Positions 1 to 5,417 of a stretch of DNA of 7,045 bases are shown here, piece by piece. Each line of letters begins with the position of its first letter. The first letter of the stretch is position 1. A program made the translations under genes and the position numbers. The stretch spans positions 1 to 7,045 of the forward strand of contig JALXCS010000113.1 of assembly GCA_026990815.1 (NCBI GenBank), read 5' to 3'. The notes under the pieces were generated by a model. That model was not told the DNA's origin. It was given only the letters and a program-made list of their open reading frames with translations, and did no database searches. The DNA comes from Methylomonas sp. (GTDB lineage: Bacteria; Pseudomonadota; Gammaproteobacteria; Methylococcales; Methylomonadaceae).

Positions 1-2
1 GC

Positions 3-1844
3 GCCGATACCTTATTTTATATCGTCAATTATGAACTGGTGATGCGCGACTTGACGGTGATTAGCGAAACCCTGAAGCCGGATTTGCTGATACTGGATGA
101 AGCGCAACGAATCAAGAACTGGCGCACAAAAATTGCATCCACCATTAAATTGATTCCATCGCGTTATGTGTTTGTGTTGACTGGTACGCCACTGGAAAAC
201 CGGATCGAAGATTTATATAGCCTGCTGCAGGTTGTCGATGCTCGAATTTTAGGTCCGCTATGGCGGTGTTTGCTGGATTTTCATGTCACTGACGAGCGCG
301 GCAAAGTCATCGGCTATCGTAATTTGTCGGAATTACGCCAGCGCATTAGTCCGGTGATGTTAAGACGCAACCGCAGTTTGGTCAGCGATCAACTGCCGGA
401 TAGAACGGAAGTGCGGCTTGATATTCCGATGACTGCTGTGCAGCAGGATATTCATAATTCGGCGATGTCAATGGCTGGAAAATTAGCGAATATCGCTAAA
501 CGTAGACCTTTAACACCGAGTGAATCCAATAAACTCATGGCCGCTTTGCAGCAAGCGCGTATGGCCTGTAATGCCGCTGGTCTGGTCGATAAGGAAACGG
601 TAGGTTCACCAAAACTGGATGAATTGTCACGACTGCTAGAAGAATTGTGCCTGCAAAGCAACCGAAAAGTGGTGGTTTTTTCGCAATGGGCGATGATGAC
701 TGAAATGGTTGAATCACTGGTACGCTCGTTGGGTCTAGGCAGTGTCAGATTACATGGCGGGATACCGACCCATAAACGGGGTGAATTGATGGATAAATTT
801 CAACAGGATGACTGCATACAAGTTTTTATTTCGACCGATGCCGGCGGTGTTGGATTAAACCTGCAATCTGCCTCGGCTCTGATTAATCTGGAAATGCCGT
901 GGAATCCTGCAGTATTGGATCAACGTATTGCCCGAATTCACAGACTGGGACAAAAGCAGAATGTCCAGATTTTTCTGTTGCTGGCCGAAGATTCTTATGA
1001 ACAGCAGGTGGCGAATCTGGTAAAAGGCAAGCGCGATTTGTTTGATAATGTCATTAGCCCTGATGCCACAGAAGATGTAGTCGGGGTATCCAAAAAAATG
1101 CTGCAAACCATTATTGATGATCTGGCTGGTAATGATCAGGATAGTGCTTCAACCCAACCATCAGTAGAAAGTCAGCCAACCCTTCAGACCCAACCCGTTG
1201 CTGAAGATGTCACCGAAACCCGTGAAACCGAACAATCAGAGCAAGATAACCAGCAAATTCAGGCATTAATCTCAAAAATTCAGGATACCTTTGCTCCTCG
1301 TATTGAGCGAATTTTAGCATCAGGAGGCGGCTTGCTGGTGGTTGTTAATCTGCTTGAATCCAAGGATGACACTCTGGCCCAAGCATTGTCAGAACCCGAA
1401 TTGCCAGTCGTGGTAATAGCAGCTAACACCCTGAGTAATTTACAACGATTAGGTGCAGCTTCTCCGGTTTCTGAAACAAAAACAATTTTTGAGGTTGGAG
1501 AAAGTTCGCCGGATGCCGTCAATCCATTGCTTAAATTAGCTTTGGATAAATTACGTTCGGCAGAGGTATTAATTGCACAGGACTGTTATGCTGGTGTAAT
1601 GGAAATTTTGGCGACGACGGTGTTAATAATAGCAGCAGTAGCGAGTGGTCAGAAACAGACTCCGCCACTGGAAAAAGCCACCGTCTGGTTATACAGTGAA
1701 ATTTTACCGCAACAATTCATGACAGCAGAGCAGATTAACACGGTTGTTCGAGTGATTTCTTTGAGTCAAAATCTTGATATTCCTGATGCGCTGGTGGAAC
1801 AAGCATTGGCGGACACCCAGGGATTGGTTTCACATTATGGTTGA
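3..1844 (+). CDS. SNF2-family DEAD/DEAH-box helicase (ATPase), 3' part only
   Basis: This is the C-terminal 613 residues of an SNF2/RapA-type double-stranded DNA translocase. The frame is open to the left edge, so the GTG at 39 and ATG at 42 are internal codons. Motif I (Walker A) is missing with the N-terminus. Visible motifs in order are NYE just before the first Met (27-35), motif II DEAQ (96-107), motif III LTGTPLENR (177-203), motif IV around VVVFSQW (about 669-690), motif V STDAGGVGLNL (831-863) and motif VI QRIARIHRLGQ (921-953). Both arginines of motif VI are present, so the ATPase is probably active. The helicase core ends near 1127. A low-complexity Q/E/T/S linker (about 1128-1256) follows, then a small segment of alternating strands and helices (about 1257-1520) and a helical tail (about 1521-1841) that weakly resembles a HEPN domain but lacks an RxxxxH motif. 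Family membership is certain. The substrate and cellular role are unknown, since SNF2 proteins serve in transcription recycling, repair and defence. The next gene is convergent, so no operon partner is visible. Confidence 0.95.
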   Translation, partial: ADTLFYIVNYELVMRDLTVISETLKPDLLILDEAQRIKNWRTKIASTIKLIPSRYVFVLTGTPLENRIEDLYSLLQVVDARILGPLWRCLLDFHVTDERGKVIGYRNLSELRQRISPVMLRRNRSLVSDQLPDRTEVRLDIPMTAVQQDIHNSAMSMAGKLANIAKRRPLTPSESNKLMAALQQARMACNAAGLVDKETVGSPKLDELSRLLEELCLQSNRKVVVFSQWAMMTEMVESLVRSLGLGSVRLHGGIPTHKRGELMDKFQQDDCIQVFISTDAGGVGLNLQSASALINLEMPWNPAVLDQRIARIHRLGQKQNVQIFLLLAEDSYEQQVANLVKGKRDLFDNVISPDATEDVVGVSKKMLQTIIDDLAGNDQDSASTQPSVESQPTLQTQPVAEDVTETRETEQSEQDNQQIQALISKIQDTFAPRIERILASGGGLLVVVNLLESKDDTLAQALSEPELPVVVIAANTLSNLQRLGAASPVSETKTIFEVGESSPDAVNPLLKLALDKLRSAEVLIAQDCYAGVMEILATTVLIIAAVASGQKQTPPLEKATVWLYSEILPQQFMTAEQINTVVRVISLSQNLDIPDALVEQALADTQGLVSHYG

Positions 1845-2027
1845 TTTTTAGCCAACCTGAACTTTCCCGTTTTTTTTGTAAAAACAAGGTAGGGTGAATA
1901 AATCAAAAAGTGTTATAAAAAAATCTTGTCCCAATGATAAGCATGGAAGAATAAATGTAATCGTCCGACGGGTAGAAGCTTAGTTAGCCTTGACTGGCAA
2001 TCTTGAAAAACAATACCAACGGGACCA

Positions 2028-2050
2028 ATCGCGGCTAAAGCCCTTCCTGC
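2028..2050 (-). repeat. Degenerate REP-like (repetitive extragenic palindrome) sequence
   Basis: Read on the minus strand this is GCAGGAAGGGCTTTAGCCGCGAT. It resembles the REP elements of many gammaproteobacteria, which begin near GTAGGAGCGGCTTTAGCCGCGA. The core GGCT-AA-AGCC forms a short stem, but the outer pairs of the usual palindrome are broken on one side (CCCT where CCGC is expected), so this looks like a decayed copy. The match is from memory of the consensus. A single copy in the window cannot prove that it is repeated in the genome. Confidence 0.4.
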
Positions 2051-2132
2051 GGCCAGATAGCATCTTATTGGGAATTATCGGATATACTGATTTGACCAAT
2101 CCTGCTTATAACGGGGTGGAGGCTAATTTTTG

Positions 2133-2170
2133 CTGGTCTTCTGCCTTGCGTACGGCATGGTTGTGACCAG
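2133..2170. repeat. Two-part inverted repeat downstream of the DUF3135 gene
   Basis: CTGGTC (2133-2138) is complementary to GACCAG (2165-2170). Nested inside, TGCC (2142-2145) is complementary to GGCA (2154-2157) around an 8-base loop. The arms give a 6-bp plus 4-bp stem with an asymmetric internal loop. Neither strand has a T-run directly after the stem, so it is not a standard terminator. It starts 27 bases beyond the stop of the minus-strand gene and could be a 3' mRNA structure, a repeat element or chance. Confidence 0.4.
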
Positions 2171-2196
2171 AAAGAAGCGATTTTTGTAAAAGCTAA

Positions 2197-2568
2197 TCAG
2201 ATGGTTGTTTTTACGCTGTTGTTTTTTTCCGGGCCATTAAATGAAACAACGGTCGCCAGATTATCTGATTTGACTGCATTTTCAGACATCGTTAAAGCAT
2301 CCAGTAAACCGCCGGATTTATACACGGAATCCATCATTTTCTGATAGATTTTCAGGCAGCCATCCATGGGGTTTTTTGCCAGTTTGATTTCAGAGTCAAT
2401 TTGCCATTGCAAACCATTAAGCCGTTGTTGCATTTTTTCTGGCGCTTCTTGTATGGTTGTCTGAATCAGGTTCTGGCGTTGTTGTTCAAATGCTGCGGGG
2501 TCTTTTTTTGCCAGCTCCATCCAATAATCGAAATCAAAATCTGATTCTTTTTTCTGAGTGTCTTGCAT
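2197..2568 (-). CDS. DUF3135 domain-containing protein
   Basis: A 123-residue, highly charged, probably cytoplasmic protein with no signal peptide or membrane segment. The family is recognised by its pattern: FDFDYWMELA (residues 11-20), DPAAFE (23-28), RLNGLQWQID (49-58), then NPM (66-68) and a helix containing KMMDSV (77-82). DUF3135 proteins are small helical proteins of Gammaproteobacteria with no established function. The conserved part ends near residue 90. The last 30 or so residues look disordered and are probably lineage-specific. The ATG is preceded by AGGGA about 8 bases upstream, a modest ribosome binding site, and the FDFD motif close behind it supports this start. An apparent terminator separates it from the SDR gene upstream, so it should have its own promoter in 2569-2698, where I see no convincing -35/-10 pair. 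Confidence 0.85.
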   Translation of the reverse strand: MQDTQKKESDFDFDYWMELAKKDPAAFEQQRQNLIQTTIQEAPEKMQQRLNGLQWQIDSEIKLAKNPMDGCLKIYQKMMDSVYKSGGLLDALTMSENAVKSDNLATVVSFNGPEKNNSVKTTI

Positions 2569-2642
2569 TGTTTATATCCCTGTCGCTACAAAATATGAAA
2601 TCTTGAGGTCAATGATAAAGCGGAAGTGATACGCCTTGCTAT

Positions 2643-2656
2643 TGTACGGTGGTACA
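2643..2656. promoter_or_regulatory. Palindrome TGTAC-GGTG-GTACA upstream of the DUF3135 gene
   Basis: A perfect 5-bp inverted repeat with a 4-base spacer, centred about 80 bases upstream of the DUF3135 start. Its size and position would suit a dimeric regulator. I recognise no specific regulator, and chance is possible for so short a site. Confidence 0.3.
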
Positions 2657-2663
2657 TGATTAT

Positions 2664-2681
2664 CCCGTTCCGGGGAACCGG
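2664..2681. promoter_or_regulatory. GC-rich palindrome around GTTCC-GG-GGAAC
   Basis: GTTCC (2667-2671) pairs with GGAAC (2674-2678) across a GG spacer. The match extends outward to CCG/CGG if one base is bulged. It lies 7 bases from the TGTAC palindrome and stands out by GC content from its AT-rich surroundings. It may be an operator, an mRNA stem near the 5' end of a DUF3135 transcript, or part of a repeat. Confidence 0.3.
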
Positions 2682-2698
2682 TATTCATGGTTTTCTTT

Positions 2699-2724
2699 AA
2701 AAAACCCAGGATTCAGGAGGGTTT
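2699..2724 (-). terminator. Rho-independent terminator of the SDR operon
   Basis: On the minus strand AAACCC (2724-2719) pairs with GGGTTT (2707-2702) around an 11-base loop. The 3' arm runs into more T, giving six T in a row at 2704-2699. The 5' arm lies within the last codons of the SDR gene and the stop codon falls in the loop. The stem is short (6 bp, half of it A-T), so termination may be incomplete. Confidence 0.55.
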
Positions 2725-3495
2725 ATTTTCTCGTTTTGATTGCATCAATTCCTGATATTCTTCGGGCGCGATAATCTGCCTTAAATCAATAAATTCGCCA
2801 CTTTGGTAGTTTTTAAATTCGGCAAGGGCAGCCAGTATTTTATTTGCCGAAGCTTCAGGAGACTGGATAATGCCGGTCTGATGGCCATTTTGAATACGTT
2901 TGAGGGCTGGAAATTGGGCGCTATCGACTTCATGACATAAATAATCCATCATTTGGGTGTCAATCAATCCGGGAGCAATGGCAACAAGATGTGTTTTTTT
3001 GAATTCATGGGCATATAATTTTGCCAGCATGTTCAGTGCCGCCTTGGAGATAGCATAACCGCCCCAACCCTTGCTGCCAAAGACGGCAGCTCTGGAAGAC
3101 ATGAGTACAATTTGATTGATTTCAATACCTGACTGCAAAAACCAGTCCAAAATGATTTTATTGGACCAGACATTAATATTCATAATTTCCCTGAGCTCTT
3201 CGATTGAAGTTTCACTCATGTCTTTCAATGGCGAAAGAACCCCGGCATTCAGGAAAACCAGTTCCAATGTATTAAGTTCGCCTAATAAAGCCTGTAGTTT
3301 ATCCGGGATTTTGTCGAAATCACTAAGGTTACAATCAATATCGTGAAGCTGGCCTTTCAGGTTACAGCCACGACGACTGCATCCATATACCTGGTAGCCG
3401 CGATCCAGCAAAACGGAACTCAGACCCTTACCCAAACCGCTGCTATTACCAGTAATAAAAGCATTTTGTTGATTACTATTGTTGTTCGAGTTCAT
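2713..3495 (-). CDS. Short-chain dehydrogenase/reductase (SDR family), NAD(P)-dependent
   Basis: A 260-residue classical SDR oxidoreductase with a single Rossmann fold, probably soluble and cytoplasmic. All hallmark elements are present: cofactor loop TGNSSGLG (residues 15-22), NAG (83-85), structural Asn in MNINVW (N108), catalytic Ser (S134 in LMSSRAA), YAISK with Y147 and K151, and PG at 175-176. Arginines 41-42 after the second strand (CSRR) favour NADPH over NADH, which is inference. The substrate cannot be told from sequence. The sepiapterin/benzil reductase-like branch is possible. The start codon lies 20 bases inside the end of the upstream 78-residue gene and has no strong ribosome binding site, which suggests translational coupling. 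No other start fits before the cofactor loop. A terminator overlaps its 3' end. Confidence 0.93.
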   Translation of the reverse strand: MNSNNNSNQQNAFITGNSSGLGKGLSSVLLDRGYQVYGCSRRGCNLKGQLHDIDCNLSDFDKIPDKLQALLGELNTLELVFLNAGVLSPLKDMSETSIEELREIMNINVWSNKIILDWFLQSGIEINQIVLMSSRAAVFGSKGWGGYAISKAALNMLAKLYAHEFKKTHLVAIAPGLIDTQMMDYLCHEVDSAQFPALKRIQNGHQTGIIQSPEASANKILAALAEFKNYQSGEFIDLRQIIAPEEYQELMQSKRENKPS

Positions 3496-3712
3496 ATAAG
3501 CGTTCTAATTCATCGTCAAGTGAATTTTCAGGTATGGTTACATTGGCTCTATTGTACCAATATTGCGCATTCCCCATGTCTCCTTCAATTCTGTGTAGAT
3601 AGCCATGAATCAAACATGCCAGTTTATCAGCGTATGGCTGAATCAGTTTATGGGCTTCATGCCATTTTCCACTGTTCGCCAGATTTAGTGCTTCAAGATG
3701 ATGAGTCGCCAT
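3476..3712 (-). CDS. Small conserved hypothetical protein, TPR-like
   Basis: A 78-residue soluble protein of unknown function, seemingly all helical. The pattern HHLEALNLANSGKWHEAHKLI (one helical hairpin) followed by ACLIHGYLHRIEGDMGNAQYWYNRA (a second) resembles one and a half tetratricopeptide units. The acidic tail SLDDELERLYEL is also typical of a small family I have seen in proteobacteria. I chose the ATG at 3712 because AGGAG lies 6 bases upstream (3719-3723) and the conserved part begins at once. The frame continues upstream to 3844, but that extension would run through the promoter region and into tgt. It is the first gene of a probable two-gene operon with the SDR, overlapping it by 20 bases. 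A TPR-like fold suggests protein-protein contact, but no partner is known. Confidence 0.85.
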   Translation of the reverse strand: MATHHLEALNLANSGKWHEAHKLIQPYADKLACLIHGYLHRIEGDMGNAQYWYNRANVTIPENSLDDELERLYELEQQ

Positions 3713-3718
3713 GTTTTG

Positions 3719-3723
3719 CTCCT
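3719..3723 (-). promoter_or_regulatory. Ribosome binding site AGGAG that fixes the start at 3712
   Basis: The strongest Shine-Dalgarno sequence I saw in the window, 6 bases before the ATG. It decides the start of the 78-residue protein against longer in-frame alternatives. Confidence 0.8.
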
Positions 3724-3734
3724 GTTTTATTGAG

Positions 3735-3763
3735 TTTATCAGTGCTGTTGTTACTGGTTTCAA
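3735..3763 (-). promoter_or_regulatory. Sigma70-type promoter of the small protein-SDR operon
   Basis: On the minus strand, TTGAAA (3763-3758; 5 of 6 to the -35 consensus) is followed after 17 bases by GATAAA (3740-3735; 4 of 6 to the -10 consensus). Transcription would start near 3728, giving a leader of about 16 bases that includes the AGGAG site. Confidence 0.55.
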
Positions 3764-3788
3764 TAATGCCACATGAAAAAGGTACAAT
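3759..3788 (+). promoter_or_regulatory. Sigma70-type promoter of tgt-yajC-secD
   Basis: TACAAT (3783-3788; 5 of 6 to TATAAT) is preceded after 18 bases by a weak -35, TTCAAT (3759-3764). Transcription would start near 3795, about 30 bases before the tgt ATG. The leader is AT-rich and too short for a riboswitch. The -35 overlaps that of the divergent promoter. Confidence 0.45.
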
Positions 3789-3824
3789 AAACAGTAATAC
3801 GACAGACTGAATTTATTATTATTC

Positions 3825-4940
3825 ATGGATTTTAAATTAATCAATACAGATGGCCACGCCAGACGTGGTCAATTACAGTTTCCTCGCGGTATTATTGAAA
3901 CGCCTGTTTTCATGCCAGTTGGCACCTATGGGTCTGTTAAGGCCATGACGCCCGAACAACTGACAGACATCGGTGCGCAAATTATTTTGGGAAATACTTT
4001 CCATTTGTTACTAAGGCCGGGAATGGACGTTATGAAAGTTCACGGCGGCTTGCACGATTTTATGCATTGGCAAGGCCCCATTCTCACCGATTCCGGTGGT
4101 TTTCAAGTATTCAGCCTGGGCGATTTGCGGAAAATTTCTGAACAGGGAGTGACTTTCAAGTCTCCGGTTAACGGTAGTGCTATTTTTATGGGCCCGGAAG
4201 AATCCATGCAAGTCCAGTTCGATCTGGGCGCAGATATTGTGATGATTTTTGATGAATGTACGCCTTATCCGGCTTCAGTAAGTGAGGCGGCCGATTCAAT
4301 GCGATTATCCTTGCGCTGGGCGCAGCGCAGTAAACAAGCTCATGCTGATAACCCGGCGGCGTTATTTGGGATTGTTCAGGGCGGTATGTATGAACATCTG
4401 CGCCTGGAATCCATTGATGGCCTGATTGATATTGGCTTTGACGGTTATGCCATCGGCGGGTTATCAGTTGGCGAACCCAAACCGGAAATGACTCGTATAC
4501 TGAATGCAATACAGACTAAAATGCCGGTAAACAAACCTCGATATTTAATGGGTGTGGGAACGCCGGAAGATTTGGTTGAGTCAGTTAGGCGCGGTATTGA
4601 TATGTTTGATTGCGTGATGCCGACCCGAAATGCCCGAAATGGCCATCTTTTTACCCGAAACGGCGTGATCCGTATACGCAATAGCCAGTACCAGTTTGAT
4701 ACCTCACCGATTGACGAAAATTGCCACTGTTACACCTGCAAGAATTATTCGCGTTCTTATTTGCGACATTTGGATAAATGCAGGGAAATTCTGGGAGCGC
4801 ATTTAAACACGATACATAATCTGTATTATTACCTGGATTTAATGAAACAAATGCGGGAAGCCATACAAAATCAATCATTTGATGATTTTCTCAGGAATTT
4901 TTATCAACTGCGCGGTAAATCTGTAACGAATATGGCATAA
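3825..4940 (+). CDS. tgt: tRNA-guanine(34) transglycosylase (queuine tRNA-ribosyltransferase)
   Basis: Tgt swaps guanine-34 in the anticodon of GUN tRNAs (Asp, Asn, His, Tyr) for preQ1, an intermediate step of queuosine synthesis in the cytoplasm. The 371 residues cover a full-length bacterial enzyme (E. coli about 375) and match it almost without gaps. Key residues are the general base D89 (TDSGG), substrate-pocket residues D143 and C145 (FDECTPYP), the glycine-rich VQGG (184-187) and GGLSVGE (211-217) loops, and the nucleophile D262 (GIDMFDCVMPTRNARNGH). The zinc site is C300, C302, C305 (CHCYTC) and H331. The start is fixed by family alignment (MDFKL, then TDGHARRG), although no clear Shine-Dalgarno sequence precedes it. 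It is the first gene of a probable tgt-yajC-secD-secF operon, with 39 bases before yajC. queA, a frequent upstream neighbour, is absent here. Confidence 0.98.
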   Translation: MDFKLINTDGHARRGQLQFPRGIIETPVFMPVGTYGSVKAMTPEQLTDIGAQIILGNTFHLLLRPGMDVMKVHGGLHDFMHWQGPILTDSGGFQVFSLGDLRKISEQGVTFKSPVNGSAIFMGPEESMQVQFDLGADIVMIFDECTPYPASVSEAADSMRLSLRWAQRSKQAHADNPAALFGIVQGGMYEHLRLESIDGLIDIGFDGYAIGGLSVGEPKPEMTRILNAIQTKMPVNKPRYLMGVGTPEDLVESVRRGIDMFDCVMPTRNARNGHLFTRNGVIRIRNSQYQFDTSPIDENCHCYTCKNYSRSYLRHLDKCREILGAHLNTIHNLYYYLDLMKQMREAIQNQSFDDFLRNFYQLRGKSVTNMA

Positions 4941-4979
4941 TATGCGCATTTTTCATTCACTAAAACAATTGGTAAAAAT

Positions 4980-5330
4980 ATGAGTTTCTTTATTTCTGAT
5001 GCCCTAGCAGAAGCAGCGCCCCCAGCGGCACAAGCTCCGGGTCTTGAAGGATTGCTGTTTCCCGTTGGGATTCTGGTTTTTTTCTATTTTTTGTTCTTGA
5101 GACCGCAGTCTAAACGTGCGAAAGAGCAAAAGAAGATGATAGAGTCGCTCAGCAAGGGCAATGAAGTGGTTACCAATGGCGGCATTTTAGGAAAGATAAT
5201 CGATCTGGATGATAATTTCGTTCAACTAGAAGTTGGAGAAAATACTTTCATTAGAGTTCAACGACAGGCGATTGCCAATTTAATGCCCAAGGGAACTTTC
5301 AAGGCATTGAACAAAAGAGCGAAGTCTTAG
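4980..5330 (+). CDS. yajC: Sec translocon accessory complex subunit YajC
   Basis: A 116-residue inner-membrane protein of the SecDF-YajC complex, which associates with SecYEG and supports proton-driven late steps of export. A short N-terminal Ala/Pro-rich stretch (residues 8-20) precedes one membrane helix (about 22-40, LLFPVGILVFFYFLFL). The family signature RPQSKRAKEQ (41-50) follows, then a cytoplasmic domain with NEVVTNGGILGKI (61-73). Length and layout are normal (E. coli 110 residues). It is 39 bases after tgt with no terminator between them. Its ribosome binding site is weak (GGT about 6 bases before the ATG). A strong stem-loop lies between it and secD. Confidence 0.97.
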   Translation: MSFFISDALAEAAPPAAQAPGLEGLLFPVGILVFFYFLFLRPQSKRAKEQKKMIESLSKGNEVVTNGGILGKIIDLDDNFVQLEVGENTFIRVQRQAIANLMPKGTFKALNKRAKS

Positions 5331-5360
5331 AAAATCTTCAAACTGTCAATTTTTTATCGA

Positions 5361-5391
5361 GAGCATCTGTTTGCTTAACAAACAGATGCTC
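5361..5391 (+). other. Perfect 13-bp stem-loop between yajC and secD
   Basis: GAGCATCTGTTTG (5361-5373) pairs perfectly with CAAACAGATGCTC (5379-5391) around the loop CTTAA. It begins 30 bases after the yajC stop and ends 26 bases before the secD ATG. A run of six T (5403-5408) comes only 11 bases after the stem, so it is not a standard intrinsic terminator on the plus strand, and on the minus strand the stem is followed by A-rich sequence. It may be a partial terminator, an RNA-processing or stability element that sets the yajC:secD ratio, or a small palindromic repeat. Confidence 0.75.
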
Positions 5392-5417
5392 ATGACGCAT
5401 TATTTTTTGGATATAAA

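Larger units (their letters stand above)
1845..2196. other. Gene-free convergent intergenic region
   Basis: About 350 bases between the helicase stop and the end of the minus-strand DUF3135 gene. I see no open frame with a start site and no tRNA. It contains a weak stem (GGTTG at 1839-1843 with CAACC at 1853-1857) with a T-run at 1870-1877. The run is 12 bases past the stem, so it is only a poor terminator candidate for the helicase. It also holds AT-rich sequence to about 1960, a REP-like fragment (2028-2050) and an inverted repeat (2133-2170), both listed separately. Confidence 0.7.

Noticed and set aside
39..44. GTG at 39 or ATG at 42 as the true start of the helicase gene
   Set aside because: The same frame is open to the left edge and codes for conserved helicase sequence (ending NYELV) before these codons. 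Motif I must lie further upstream.
1870..1903. T-run and A-run (GTTTTTTTTGTAAAAAC) after the helicase as an intrinsic terminator
   Set aside because: The possible stem is entirely A-T apart from the closing pair. The GGTTG/CAACC stem upstream is weak and too far from the T-run.
3343..3810. 155-residue plus-strand open frame opposite the SDR and the small protein
   Set aside because: It is antisense to two well-supported genes, has no recognisable domain and its composition looks like a shadow frame.
3789..3824. preQ1 riboswitch before tgt
   Set aside because: The leader of about 30 bases is AT-rich, has no C/G-rich stem and no A-rich tail pairing with it.
3713..3844. N-terminal extension of the 78-residue protein to a start at 3844
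   Set aside because: The extra 44 residues would cross the divergent promoter region and the first codons of tgt. The AGGAG site and the conserved part of the protein both point to 3712.
4942..4953. ATGCGCAT palindrome followed by a T-run after tgt, as a terminator
   Set aside because: The palindrome leaves no room for a loop and yajC begins soon after, so it cannot form a normal terminator hairpin.
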